The notes beneath the pieces are model-generated. The model was not told where the DNA came from. It saw only the letters and a program-made list of their open reading frames with translations, and did no database searches. Position numbers and translations under genes: made by a program. DNA of 59,559 bases from DAOUCP01 sp034432155. GTDB taxonomy: Bacteria > Chloroflexota > Anaerolineae > Epilineales > Epilineaceae. Of this stretch, positions 25,192 to 33,886 are shown one piece after another (the first letter of the stretch is position 1; each line of letters opens with the position of its first letter). The stretch spans positions 1 through 59,559 of the forward strand of contig DAOUCP010000137.1 of the NCBI GenBank assembly GCA_034432155.1, given 5' to 3'.

Positions 25192-26895
25192 TCACCGCGA
25201 CGATCGGTCGGCAACGCGGAGCGCGATGCGCGGCTCTCGGCGTGCGCTGGGGGGAATGTCACCCTGGCTCAGGCGCACCAGCTCATAGGGACTTCTTGCC
25301 GAGGCGGTGTCGCTGTCGCCGGCAGGCGCGCGGCCGCGGCTGGCCTCGACGGAGACGGTGTCGCCCTGGACGTGCACGGCCTCTACCTGCACCGTCTCCC
25401 CGACGGCCTGGCCTCCCAGGAACACGCCCACCAGCGCGTAGCGGTCGAAGTCCACATCGACGGTCACGCCACGAGGCAGCAGGGCGGCCAGCTGACTGGC
25501 GAACTCGGCTTCGGAGGTCACCAGGATCGCCACCGGGTCAGGCTCTCGGTACCGAGCAGTAGGCCCCTGTAAGAGCGTCCGAAAGGCGATCGTCCGTCGC
25601 CGGTCGTCCGGCGGCGGGCTGACTTCTGGGCTCGGGATCGAGCGACGGCTTGCCTTGGCCTCCGGGGTCACCGCCGGGCTCTGTGTCGCCTTGGCGGTGG
25701 CCGTCTGTCGACGGCTGACCGTCCGCGTCTCCCGCTCTGCCACGAGGCTGGCCCGCGAATCGGAGACGGGCGGCGGCGTCGACGATGCCTGCGTCCGCGA
25801 AGCTCTGGTAGCTCGCTTGGTAGCTTGAGCCGAAGTGGTGGCGTGGCCGGTCGTAGCGCTGGGGCGGCGAGATTCCTCCGTGGCCATGCGGCTCGTGGGA
25901 CGCCGCGTGGAGCTAGCGGTGGCGCTGGCGCGCCAGCTCCCTTCGGTCGCCGCGCCCGTCGCCTCGTGCACCGTCGAGGTGGGCATGGCAGCGACGCGCG
26001 CCGGATCGACGCTGGCGACCTCGGCCAGCAGGATCACACGGGCCTCGACGTAGCCAAGCGCGCCGGCGACTCGCGTGCTGGCACTGCTCCATAGCGGGAG
26101 TTCGGCGCTCGGCGGCGCAGTATCCAGGCCGTCCAGCTGCACGTCGGTCACCCGGCGAATCTCGACGCCCAAGACATCGGCCAGTGCCTGGGCATCGCCG
26201 ATGGCGGCTTGCACAGCCAGGCGGATGGCCTGCCTGCGGTAGGCGGCGTCATCGCTCAGTTCGTAGCGAACGAAGAGCACCTGACTGGCACCGGCCTCGA
26301 GGGCGGTGGCCAACAGGTCTGGCAGACCCTCCAGATCGGGAGTCGTAAAGCGAACGGTGTTCCAGACGGTATAGGCGACTTGGGCAGCGGGCTCGGGCGC
26401 AAGGGTTCCCGACGCAGGAGCGGCCACGACGGTGTCCGACGCAGGTAGGACCAACTCGGCGGTCGCCTCGGGCTCGACCTCCATGGCGGGCGTGGCGAGC
26501 CCCTCTGTGGTTGCCAGGCGCTCGCTCTGGACTTGCAGTGCGCCCCGCAGGATGGAATCTTCGTCGACCCCGGCGCGGCGCAAGGACCGGAGCACCCGGT
26601 CCGTCGTCTCCGCGTTGCGACGCAGGGCGAAGGCAGGATCTGTGTGGCGGACCTCGATGCCGACCTCGACCGTGGCTTGATCCGGCGTGGCGGCGACACG
26701 GCCAGTTCCGTGACTGCGAATGATCGTCGTGCCCGCGCTGGTCGCCGGCTGGTCGCCGGCTGGCCACCCGGACCGATTCGGCCGCAAGGCAACGGCGGCC
26801 AGCTCGGCCGGTTGTCCAGCCCCGAGCGCGGTCATGACGCCCAGAACCACGGCGACGAGGAGCCAACGGCGGCCGTCTCGATGGTGCCTAGCCAT
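25192..26895 (-). CDS. Secreted SIMPL-domain protein with C-terminal PrcB-like domain
   Basis: 567 residues. An N-terminal signal or anchor (RRWLLVAVVLGVMTALGAG) precedes a SIMPL (DUF541) domain from about 55 to 300: IRSHGTGRVAATPDQATVEV, ending near VTDVQLDGLD. Next is a roughly 120-residue Ser/Thr/Arg/Ala-rich linker, then a domain (about 440-560) resembling the PrcB C-terminal fold (DFDRYALVGVFLGGQAVGET). SIMPL proteins are envelope proteins of poorly known role. The ATG at 26895 has GGAGGG five bases upstream and a TATACT -10 at 26949-26944. It diverges from the amidase gene. Confidence 0.75.
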   Translation of the reverse strand: MARHHRDGRRWLLVAVVLGVMTALGAGQPAELAAVALRPNRSGWPAGDQPATSAGTTIIRSHGTGRVAATPDQATVEVGIEVRHTDPAFALRRNAETTDRVLRSLRRAGVDEDSILRGALQVQSERLATTEGLATPAMEVEPEATAELVLPASDTVVAAPASGTLAPEPAAQVAYTVWNTVRFTTPDLEGLPDLLATALEAGASQVLFVRYELSDDAAYRRQAIRLAVQAAIGDAQALADVLGVEIRRVTDVQLDGLDTAPPSAELPLWSSASTRVAGALGYVEARVILLAEVASVDPARVAAMPTSTVHEATGAATEGSWRASATASSTRRPTSRMATEESRRPSATTGHATTSAQATKRATRASRTQASSTPPPVSDSRASLVAERETRTVSRRQTATAKATQSPAVTPEAKASRRSIPSPEVSPPPDDRRRTIAFRTLLQGPTARYREPDPVAILVTSEAEFASQLAALLPRGVTVDVDFDRYALVGVFLGGQAVGETVQVEAVHVQGDTVSVEASRGRAPAGDSDTASARSPYELVRLSQGDIPPSARREPRIALRVADRSSR

Positions 26896-26943
26896 TGCAT
26901 CCCTCCAAGCAGGGACGGCGGATCGCTCCACCCGACGGCATCT

Positions 26944-26949
26944 AGTATA
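26944..26949 (-). promoter_or_regulatory. -10 element of the SIMPL-domain gene
   Basis: TATACT on the minus strand, 48 bp before the start codon. No clear -35. Confidence 0.4.
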
Positions 26950-26989
26950 GCAGCCGAGGGAACTGCTCCTTGGCCGTGGAGGGCGGGAT

Positions 26990-27019
26990 TTCAGCCTCGG
27001 ACAAAGCGGTCGTTATAAT
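26990..27019 (+). promoter_or_regulatory. Promoter of the amidase-scpA-M23 gene run
   Basis: Perfect TATAAT at 27014-27019 with TTCAGC 18 bp upstream. The leader is about 17 nt and carries GAGGGAGG ahead of the ATG at 27043. Confidence 0.55.
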
Positions 27020-27042
27020 GCGGCTGAGACGAGGGAGGCCGA

Positions 27043-28203
27043 ATGACCCAGAACGCAGCCGACCCCGATGCCCGGCAGGCTGGTGATTCCTCAAAGGAGA
27101 CAGAGTGCCCCCCGGGCGTGACGAGTTCAGAGACGCTCTCGCGGCCGCCGCTGGCAGAGGCCGCAGTCGGTGAGCCGCTAGGCCCCGTGGAGCCGTCGGC
27201 AGGGGAGGCGGCCGGTGAGCCGGTAAGTTCCGAGGAGCCGTCGGCAGGGAAGGCGGCCGGTGAGCCGCTAGGCCCCGTGGAGCCGTCGGCAGGGAAGGCG
27301 GCCGGTGAGCCGGTAGGTTCCGCAGAGCCGTCGGCAGAAGACGAGGCGAAGGCGCAGCTGGCCGGACCCGAGCAGCAGGAGGTGGGCGTTCCAGGGACGA
27401 CAGGCTTTGCCGGCCCCCAGGAGCCAGCGCCGGCTGCCGGACTGGCGGAGCCGTTTCGCTCCTTTTTCGCCCACTACGGGCCGACGCTGTGCGGTCGTCC
27501 CTTGGGTGAGGTGGTCATCGAGGAAGGGCGACGCCGGCAGTACTTCGAGTGCCTGGCGCTGGAGGAGCACGAGCCGGGGCGTCTGCGGCTCGTTCGCCTG
27601 GGCGAAGCCTGGATGGCGATCCGTCAGGGGCAGAGGGCGGTGCGCGCGGAGCGGTCGCATGCGATCGTCGACGTCAGTCGCTCCTTGCGTCGCGATCCGG
27701 CACAGCATTACAACCTGCGGCCGTTGTGCGACATCCGCTATCTGGTGCTCCATCATACCGGGGCCTCGGCTGCCTTTGGCCCGGAGGCCATCGCCACGGC
27801 CCACGTCGAGGAAAACGGCTGGCCGGGGATCGGCTACCACTTCGTGATCGACCTGGCGGGCACGATCTACCGCACGCAGGATCTCACCGTGGTGAGCTAT
27901 CACGCCCGGCAGTTCAACCCGGCATCGGTGGGCATCGCACTGATGGGCGACCTGACGAGTGCGCAGCCGACGCCCGGGCAGCTCGAGGCAACGGCGGACC
28001 TCATCGCCGGCTTGCTCTTCGACCTTGGCTTGCCGCTAGACGCCGTGCGCGGGCATCGCGAAATGGTGCCCACGCCGTGTCCCGGTGACCCTTTCCTGCG
28101 CGTTTGGCGACCGCGTCTGATGACTGCCATTCAAGAGCGCATCGACGCCCGTCAGGCGGAACGGGTCAGCCAGATGGTCGGCGGCTCGAAGTGCGAGCCA
28201 TGA
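27043..28203 (+). CDS. N-acetylmuramoyl-L-alanine amidase / PGRP-domain protein
   Basis: 386 residues. The C-terminal half is an amidase-2 (peptidoglycan recognition) domain: LVLHHTG with zinc ligand His237, YHFVIDLAGTIYRTQD, VGIALMGD, and GHREMVPTPCPGD giving His338 and Cys346. Residues 138-193 (LCGRPLGEVVIEEG, QYFECLALEEH) resemble a short module often next to peptidases in Chloroflexota. The N-terminal 100 residues are acidic and hold four 15-residue repeats of the form AAGEPxGPVEPSAGK. No signal peptide is visible, which is odd for a wall enzyme. Its stop overlaps the scpA start (ATGA). Confidence 0.85.
   Translation: MTQNAADPDARQAGDSSKETECPPGVTSSETLSRPPLAEAAVGEPLGPVEPSAGEAAGEPVSSEEPSAGKAAGEPLGPVEPSAGKAAGEPVGSAEPSAEDEAKAQLAGPEQQEVGVPGTTGFAGPQEPAPAAGLAEPFRSFFAHYGPTLCGRPLGEVVIEEGRRRQYFECLALEEHEPGRLRLVRLGEAWMAIRQGQRAVRAERSHAIVDVSRSLRRDPAQHYNLRPLCDIRYLVLHHTGASAAFGPEAIATAHVEENGWPGIGYHFVIDLAGTIYRTQDLTVVSYHARQFNPASVGIALMGDLTSAQPTPGQLEATADLIAGLLFDLGLPLDAVRGHREMVPTPCPGDPFLRVWRPRLMTAIQERIDARQAERVSQMVGGSKCEP
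27163..27342. repeat. Four tandem 45-bp units in the amidase N-terminus
   Basis: Units at 27163-27207, 27208-27252, 27253-27297 and 27298-27342, each encoding a 15-residue GEP...EPSAG block. Units 1 and 3 are closest to each other, as are 2 and 4, suggesting duplication of a 90-bp pair. Confidence 0.9.
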
Positions 28204-29051
28204 GCCGCGCAGCACCGTTCACCGTCCATCTGGAGGTCTTCGACGGTCCGCTCGATCTGCTTCTCACCCTGATTCGTCGCCAATGCCTCGACATCACCAC
28301 CGTCGCTCTGGCGCAGGTCACGGGACAGTACCTGACTTACCTCGCCAACCTGGAGGAGATCGATAGCGGCGCGCTGGCTTCCTTCTGTGAGGTAGCCTCG
28401 ACCCTGTTGCTGATCAAGAGCCGGGCCCTCTTGCCCGCATCGGGTCCCTCGGTGAGCGAGGCCGAGGAGGACGTCGATGCCATGGAGCTCGTGGAGCGAC
28501 TGCGGGCCTATCGCCAGCTCCATCGCGTGGCAGAGGAACTTGGGCGTCGCGAACGCGCCGGGCTTCGCGTTTACACTCGTGTGGCCGGCCCGCCTGAGCT
28601 GGCTCCCGCGCTGCCGCCGGGCGAGGTGCCGGTAGATGTCCTGGTGTCGGCTTTCGAAGCGGCCCTGGCCCAGGTTGGGCCGCCGGCCGAGGCGCCCGGC
28701 GACCCTAGCCTGCAGCCCCATGCCGTCCAGCTTGCCGACCGGCTCGTCCAACTGCGGCAACTCATCCTGGAGCGCGGTCGGATCACCTTCCTTCAGGCGC
28801 TCGGCGACGGGCGCGGCGATCGCGAGTTCATCATCGTGAGCTTCTTGGCCGTGCTCGAGCTTCTGCGCCTGCGCTGGCTGCGGGCCATCCAGGACGAGCT
28901 GTTTGGCGAGATCGCTCTGGAGCTTCACCCCGAGGCAGCCGTCGCTGCCGCCTCGAGCCCCGCCGACGGGGTTCCGCTGGCGACGCTCGGCCAGGTCCCG
29001 CCTCGCCGTGTGACCGAGACGGGGGCATCCGAGCCGACCGGAGGTGGCTAG
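28200..29051 (+). CDS. scpA: Segregation and condensation protein A
   Basis: 283-residue kleisin that bridges SMC heads in the chromosome-condensing SMC-ScpAB complex. The N-terminal signature VFDGPLDLLLTLIRRQCLDI and the helical VASTLLLIKSRALLP are diagnostic; the C-terminal winged helix (FLAVLELLRLRWLRAIQDEL) is present. The start ATG overlaps the amidase stop. No scpB follows, contrary to the common scpA-scpB order; an M23 peptidase comes next. The last 10-12 residues are encoded by the first unit of a 42-bp repeat. Confidence 0.93.
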   Translation: MSRAAPFTVHLEVFDGPLDLLLTLIRRQCLDITTVALAQVTGQYLTYLANLEEIDSGALASFCEVASTLLLIKSRALLPASGPSVSEAEEDVDAMELVERLRAYRQLHRVAEELGRRERAGLRVYTRVAGPPELAPALPPGEVPVDVLVSAFEAALAQVGPPAEAPGDPSLQPHAVQLADRLVQLRQLILERGRITFLQALGDGRGDREFIIVSFLAVLELLRLRWLRAIQDELFGEIALELHPEAAVAAASSPADGVPLATLGQVPPRRVTETGASEPTGGG

Positions 29052-29206
29052 CCGATGGATACGGCGGGAACGCATCCGACGGAGGGTGGCCAGCCAGTCG
29101 CCATGGCGGGAACCGAGCCGGCGGAGGGTGGCTACCTCCCGGACACGGCAGAAGGCGTGCCCAGCGAGTGGTCGGCGCGCCTCCGGACGAGTCCGGCAGA
29201 AGGGAG
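29019..29206. repeat. 42-bp imperfect tandem repeat from scpA tail into the M23 leader
   Basis: Units begin at 29019, 29061, 29103, 29145 and 29187 (each A-C/T-G-G/A...), strongest between units 2 and 3 (GGCGGGAAC and GGAGGGTGGC in both). The scpA stop codon is inside unit 1. Confidence 0.75.
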
Positions 29207-29261
29207 TGTTGCGGCTGGCGCTTGCCGGCGAGGTGGTCGGCGGCCGGCCAGCGTCTGGTCG

Positions 29262-29939
29262 ATGAGTCGGGCGCTCGTGGTGGCGCTGACGTGCAGTCTC
29301 CTGGCCACGAGCGTGGGTCGGGCCCAGGGACGGCGACCCTTCGATCTGCCATTCCGGGAGCCGCCAGGCCTGGGTACCTGGTACATCTCGCACCTGTATG
29401 GCAACACCATCTTCGCCTACTACGAACGGCGCGATATGTATCGTTCGGGCCAGGGCATGCACATGGGGCTGGATTTCGCGACGCCATGCGGTACCTCGGT
29501 GCGAGCGATTGGGGATGGCGTGGTTCGCAGCGTAGATGGACCCGGCGGCGCCGGGCCGCACAACCTGATGCTGGATCACGGCAATGGCTACGTGTCGTTC
29601 TACGGTCACTTGCTGGAGCGGCCCTCGGTTGCGGTGGGCCAGGTGGTCAGCGCCGGCGACATCATTGGTCTATCAGGCGACATGCTGGGCACGTGTGTCG
29701 ACTCGCCGCACTTGCATCTGGAGATTCGTGACGCTGGGACGCGCGTCTTTTACAATCCGATCACCCTGATCGAGGCCGACTGGCATAGCTTGCTGCTGCT
29801 CGGCCCAGGCACGCCCGTCTTTGCCATCGATCTGGACCATCCTCGGCGCTGGCGCTCCATCGACGATCAGCCAACGCTGCGCCTTGGCGGCCCCCTGTTG
29901 AACGACTACGCAAGCTCATGGCCGAACAACGATCGATAA
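29262..29939 (+). CDS. M23-family (LytM) metallopeptidase
   Basis: 225-residue secreted peptidase. The ATG at 29262 opens a clean signal peptide (MSRALVVALTCSLLATSVGR, cut after AQG or RAQ). The zinc motifs are GMHMGLDF (HxxxD) and the late HLHLEI (HxH), with GNGYVSFYGHL between them, all typical of peptidoglycan endopeptidases. Frame extends upstream to 29055, just after scpA, but that part is repeat DNA and would bury the signal peptide. It overlaps the next gene by 22 bp. Confidence 0.85.
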   Translation: MSRALVVALTCSLLATSVGRAQGRRPFDLPFREPPGLGTWYISHLYGNTIFAYYERRDMYRSGQGMHMGLDFATPCGTSVRAIGDGVVRSVDGPGGAGPHNLMLDHGNGYVSFYGHLLERPSVAVGQVVSAGDIIGLSGDMLGTCVDSPHLHLEIRDAGTRVFYNPITLIEADWHSLLLLGPGTPVFAIDLDHPRRWRSIDDQPTLRLGGPLLNDYASSWPNNDR

Positions 29940-31180
29940 GCGATCGCCAGCTAGCGGTGGCCATCACCCTCTCGGCTGCAGCGCTGGCTATCACCCTGAC
30001 CGCACCCCTGTGGCATGAGCCGTCCGAGCCGTCCGTTCGGGGCACGAGCGGCGTCCGCTCCGAAAGGACTGCGCCACCGATCCTTTCGTGGTCCACCGTG
30101 GTGGCGGCCAGCCGTCCCGATCTTGCCGGTGGCGCTTGGACGCCGGGCGCGGTCGATGCCCAAGGGGCGGGCGAGGCCGTTCGAAGCACTCCCAGCACCG
30201 CGGCGCCGATGGCCGAGGCTGACTGGCGCACGGCCAGTCGGCCGCTGGCCATTCTCATGCCCCGCCAGGTGCTGGCAGCCGGTTGCTGCCCGGGTGTGTG
30301 GTGGTCACCGGACAGCCGCGAGCTCTGGTACTTCGATGGACGGCAGGCTGCGGGCACGGCGGTGTTTGGCGTGTCGCTCTGGCCGCCAGGCAGCGAGCCG
30401 CGGGCAGTCGATGTCGGGACAGCGGGGATGGTCGGTGGCCGGTATGTCGTTCGACGCGAGGCGAACCGCGTCGCCCTCACGGAACCGGACGGCGACGTGG
30501 TGGGGACGCTACCGGCTGGCGATGCGGCCTGGCTGGTGTCGCCGGACGGCCGCCGGGCGGTGTGGTGGACGGCGGGCGGCGATCGCGAAGCCATCAAGAC
30601 GCTGATTCCTATCTATGGCTCGGACATCGAGGGACGCGCTCCCCGGCGGTTACTGGATCTGTGGGGTAGCCACGTCGTCAGTTTCCATCCGGACAACCAG
30701 CGCGTGCTAGTCATCGGCCGACCGGCCCGCGACAGAGCCCGCTCGATGCTGTTGCTCTTGGACACCGTGACGGGCGCGGTGGAGGTTCTTGCCGCAGCTG
30801 CCTTTCTGGATGGGGCGGCCCTGTCGCCCAGCGGCGAGTGGGTGGCCTACATGGTGAGCCTGGACCGGGAGCATCCCGAGGACAACGGCGTGTGGGTTAC
30901 CTCCACCCTGACCGGCGAGCGCCGGCGGCTGCCTGTCGATGCTGCCTACCGCTGGCGGGACGGTCACAGGCTGGCCTACATTCCGCTGGGCAGCGCACCG
31001 TGGCACGATGTCTGGCAGTTCGACGTCGCCACCGGCGAAACGCGGCGGCTGCTCGAGGGGCGTGCCCTGTCGCTGCGGGTGGCGAACAACGATTGGAGCT
31101 TCTCGCCGGACGGACAGACACTCGCTTTTGTGGCGGAGCAAGACCGCAGCGTCTGGGTCATCGATCTGCCGGCCAACTAG
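29918..31180 (+). CDS. Membrane-anchored TolB/WD40-like beta-propeller protein
   Basis: 420 residues with one N-terminal membrane anchor (LAVAITLSAAALAITLTAPL, about 12-31), a Ser/Ala-rich spacer, then propeller blades bearing SPDxR-type turns: WWSPDSRELWYFDG, LVSPDGRRAVWW, ALSPSGEWVAYM and SFSPDGQTLAFV. This is the PD40/TolB type. A CC pair near 122 (AAGCCPGVW) could form a disulfide. Co-transcribed with the M23 peptidase, it is probably an extracellular scaffold or sensor; function not known. Confidence 0.75.
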   Translation: MAEQRSISDRQLAVAITLSAAALAITLTAPLWHEPSEPSVRGTSGVRSERTAPPILSWSTVVAASRPDLAGGAWTPGAVDAQGAGEAVRSTPSTAAPMAEADWRTASRPLAILMPRQVLAAGCCPGVWWSPDSRELWYFDGRQAAGTAVFGVSLWPPGSEPRAVDVGTAGMVGGRYVVRREANRVALTEPDGDVVGTLPAGDAAWLVSPDGRRAVWWTAGGDREAIKTLIPIYGSDIEGRAPRRLLDLWGSHVVSFHPDNQRVLVIGRPARDRARSMLLLLDTVTGAVEVLAAAAFLDGAALSPSGEWVAYMVSLDREHPEDNGVWVTSTLTGERRRLPVDAAYRWRDGHRLAYIPLGSAPWHDVWQFDVATGETRRLLEGRALSLRVANNDWSFSPDGQTLAFVAEQDRSVWVIDLPAN

Positions 31181-31212
31181 TCGCGCCGCACGCCGGCCAG
31201 GCCGAACGTCGG

Positions 31213-31689
31213 CTAGCTCCAGCGGCGCCCGACGACCGACACCAGCCGTTCGCCCTCGAACTCGACACTGAGGATAGCGATGCCGGGGGCGGCATCCGTC
31301 ACCGCCGCCAGGATGTGCAGGTCGGCGGGCGGCAGGGGCAAGGTCGGAATCCTGGCGAGCGGGATCCACACGGGGTCGCCCTCGGCGTGTGGGGGGAGCA
31401 GGCGCGGTGCGTCGATGCTCACGCGAACGGCAAAGACCATCCAGGCCTCGCCCCGCGTCGGATCCCTTTCGCTGATGATGGCCGCCAGTCGCGGATTCTC
31501 ACCCTCCAGCCCCGTTTCCTCGCGCAGCTCGCGCAGGGCCGCTTCTATGGGCGACTCGCCCGGCTCGACCTTGCCGCCCGGCGGTGACCACAAGCCGAGG
31601 TTCGGCTGCTTGCGGCGCCGCATGAGGACCAGCTGATCGCCGGCCAGCGCGTAAACCAAGGTGGTGACGTGCCAACGGTAGTCGTCCAT
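31213..31689 (-). CDS. Nudix hydrolase
   Basis: 158-residue pyrophosphohydrolase. The Nudix box is complete: GGKVEPGESPIEAALRELRE followed by ETGLEG (GX5EX7REUXEEXGU). LVLMRRRKQPNLGLWSPPGG just before it is typical of MutT/ADP-ribose-type members. Substrate cannot be told. I use the ATG at 31689; in-frame sequence continues upstream but homologues start near YRWHVTTLVYAL. Tail to tail with the propeller gene, 32 bp apart. Confidence 0.87.
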   Translation of the reverse strand: MDDYRWHVTTLVYALAGDQLVLMRRRKQPNLGLWSPPGGKVEPGESPIEAALRELREETGLEGENPRLAAIISERDPTRGEAWMVFAVRVSIDAPRLLPPHAEGDPVWIPLARIPTLPLPPADLHILAAVTDAAPGIAILSVEFEGERLVSVVGRRWS

Positions 31690-31922
31690 GGTGGCTTTGC
31701 GGCTCCTGATCCCGATGGTCCTCGTCCAGGGGGCGTTCTGGGTCGCAAAGCCGACAGCACTCGTTGCTGCTGGCTTCCGGCTCCCCATCCCGAGGGCGTC
31801 CGGCCGCGGCCCAGTTTACTGCGCCCAGGTCCGAGAGGCCATCACCGAGCAGTTCGCCGGATGAGCGGGCGGACGGTGAACAGCCACGACAGCCATGTAC
31901 CATCTCCGCGGTGGCGATGACG

Positions 31923-31928
31923 CATAAT
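31923..31928 (+). promoter_or_regulatory. -10-like element just before holB
   Basis: CATAAT ends six bases before the ATG at 31935, the same spacing as at menG. No -35 is visible, so this is weaker evidence. Confidence 0.3.
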
Positions 31929-31934
31929 TGGCGC

Positions 31935-32957
31935 ATGCATCAGGCCGAGGCGTTCCACGGCTTGCCATCGCCGGCGGAGGCGGGCTCCCAGCGGGTGGCT
32001 GTCTGCGGTCACGAGCATGCTAGCAGCAGGTTGCTGGCCCACGCGCGGGCAGGCCGTCCGGCGCAAGCGTACTTGATGGTCGGCCCCCCGGCCATCGGCA
32101 AGCGGCTTCTGGCCCGCTTGACCGCGCAGGCACTCCTGTGCACGGCCGAGCCGGCCGTTCGGCGCCCGTGTGGTGAGTGCCGGGCCTGTCGCCTCGTCCG
32201 ACAGGACGGACATCCCGACTGCCACTGGATTCTCGAACCCTTGCGGGTCGATGCGGTTCGGGATCTGCGGTCCCTCCTGTCCCTGGCGCCGGCGGAGGCC
32301 GCCTGGCGGCTGGCGATCCTCGCCGATCTGGACCAGGCGACCACAGCGGCCCTGAACGCGCTTCTGAAGACGCTTGAGGAACCGCCGCCCCATGCTGTCC
32401 TGCTCTTGACGGCGGCCGATCTGGACGCCGTCCTGCCGACGGTTCGCTCGCGCTGTCACATCATCCGGCTGCGGCCGTTGGCGCGAGCCCTTGTGGTGCG
32501 CTGTCTGGTGGAGGGGTGGGGAGCCGATGCCGAACAGGCCGAGCTGCTAGCGCGGTTGTCGGGGGGTCGACTTGGCTGGGCGGTGACGGCCCTGACCGAC
32601 AGGAGCGTCCTCGAGCGTCGTGAGGCCTGGCTCGGGGCCATGGATCGGGCCCTGGATGCCGGTGTGGATGGTCGGCTGCAGCTCGCGGCCGAACTCGTTC
32701 GCGAGGACGGTGCTCTGACGGAGGGCCTGCGCACCTGGGTGTCCCTGTGGCGCGACGTGCTGCTGGTGCAGCACGGACTGGAGGCGGTGGTGGTCAACCG
32801 GGACCGGCTGGCGCGGGTGCGCGAACTGGCCGGGCGTTTCCCCGTGCCGCAGGCCATTGCCAGCTTGCGAAACCTCGAGGACATCCTGCAGCGGCTGGCC
32901 GGCAATGCCCAACCCCAGCTGGCGCTCGAGGTCCTGCTCCTGGAGCTGCCGTCATGA
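31935..32957 (+). CDS. holB: DNA polymerase III delta' subunit
   Basis: 340-residue clamp-loader subunit. The AAA+ fold starts with VCGHEHASSRLL and a P-loop-like LMVGPPAIGKRLL; the usual Ser/Thr after GK is Arg, as in many non-ATP-binding delta' subunits. The zinc knuckle Cys cluster (LLC...PCGECRAC) and sensor-region TVRSRC are present, along with LNALLKTLEEPPPHAVLLL. ATG 31935 and ATG 31917 are both possible; I favour 31935 for length and its placement behind CATAAT. It overlaps ricT (ATGA), the holB-yaaT order known from Firmicutes. Confidence 0.88.
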   Translation: MHQAEAFHGLPSPAEAGSQRVAVCGHEHASSRLLAHARAGRPAQAYLMVGPPAIGKRLLARLTAQALLCTAEPAVRRPCGECRACRLVRQDGHPDCHWILEPLRVDAVRDLRSLLSLAPAEAAWRLAILADLDQATTAALNALLKTLEEPPPHAVLLLTAADLDAVLPTVRSRCHIIRLRPLARALVVRCLVEGWGADAEQAELLARLSGGRLGWAVTALTDRSVLERREAWLGAMDRALDAGVDGRLQLAAELVREDGALTEGLRTWVSLWRDVLLVQHGLEAVVVNRDRLARVRELAGRFPVPQAIASLRNLEDILQRLAGNAQPQLALEVLLLELPS

Positions 32958-33823
32958 GCGTCGTCGGCGTGCGGTTCCGTCGAGCCGGCAAGCCGTACTA
33001 CTTCGATGCCGGCGACTGGCCAGATCTGGAAATCGGTGACTGGGTAGTCGTCGACACCACCCGGGGTCCCGAAGTGGGCAAGGTGGTCATCGGGCCTGTC
33101 GAGAGCGTGGCCACCGACGTCGGGGAGCTCAGGCCGTTGCTGCGGCGCGCAACGTGGCGTGAGCTGAGCGAGTGGGCGAGCCATCGGGCGAAGGAGCCGG
33201 CCGCCCTGCAGACCGCTCGCGAGCACGTCGCCCGGCTCGGGCTGCCGATGCGGCCGGTGTGCGCCGAGTACAACTTCGACGGCAGCCAGCTCACCGTCTA
33301 CTTCGTCACCGAGGAGCAGCGGGTCGACTTCCGCCTCCTCGTCCGCGAGCTCTCCCGAGCCTTGCACACGCGCGTCCACCTCCATCAGATCGGCAGTCGC
33401 GACTGGGCGAAGCTTGTGGGCGGATTCGAGCGCTGTGGCCAGACGCTGTGTTGCGCAACGTGGCTGGCCGACTTCCAGCCGATCAGCATCCGCATGGCCA
33501 AGCGGCAGAACTTGCCGCTCAATCCGTCGGAGATCAGCGGCGTCTGTGGGAAGCTCCTGTGTTGCCTGGCCTATGAAGATCAGCTATACGGCGAGCTGCG
33601 CGTCGGGCTGCCGAAGGTCGGCACGTGGCTGTCGACCGGCACGGGACGCGGCAAGATTCTGGACGTGAACGTCCTCACCCGCCAGGTCACCATTCTCTGG
33701 GAGGGCGGCACTCGAGCGGTCATGGATGCCGATTGCCTCGCCGCCGAGCTTGGCAGGGCAGGCACGTCGGCCGAGGCGACGGCAGAGCCCGCCGAGAACG
33801 GCGGTGACGCCGGGGAGCCGTAG
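32954..33823 (+). CDS. ricT: PSP1-domain protein RicT/YaaT
   Basis: 289 residues. The PSP1 domain carries two Cys motifs, CGQTLCC and CGKLLCC, which in Bacillus RicT bind an iron-sulfur cluster. There RicT with RicA and RicF stimulates RNase Y-dependent mRNA maturation and affects sporulation and competence. The gene overlaps holB by 4 nt and converges on the RNase Y gene 63 bp away. The C-terminal 35 residues are a variable Ala/Glu-rich tail. Confidence 0.9.
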   Translation: MSVVGVRFRRAGKPYYFDAGDWPDLEIGDWVVVDTTRGPEVGKVVIGPVESVATDVGELRPLLRRATWRELSEWASHRAKEPAALQTAREHVARLGLPMRPVCAEYNFDGSQLTVYFVTEEQRVDFRLLVRELSRALHTRVHLHQIGSRDWAKLVGGFERCGQTLCCATWLADFQPISIRMAKRQNLPLNPSEISGVCGKLLCCLAYEDQLYGELRVGLPKVGTWLSTGTGRGKILDVNVLTRQVTILWEGGTRAVMDADCLAAELGRAGTSAEATAEPAENGGDAGEP

Positions 33824-33886
33824 CGACTCCACCGGCGTCGCCTTATGAACCGCCGCTTGGGGTTGGGCGGGGCGATCCGCCAACCG

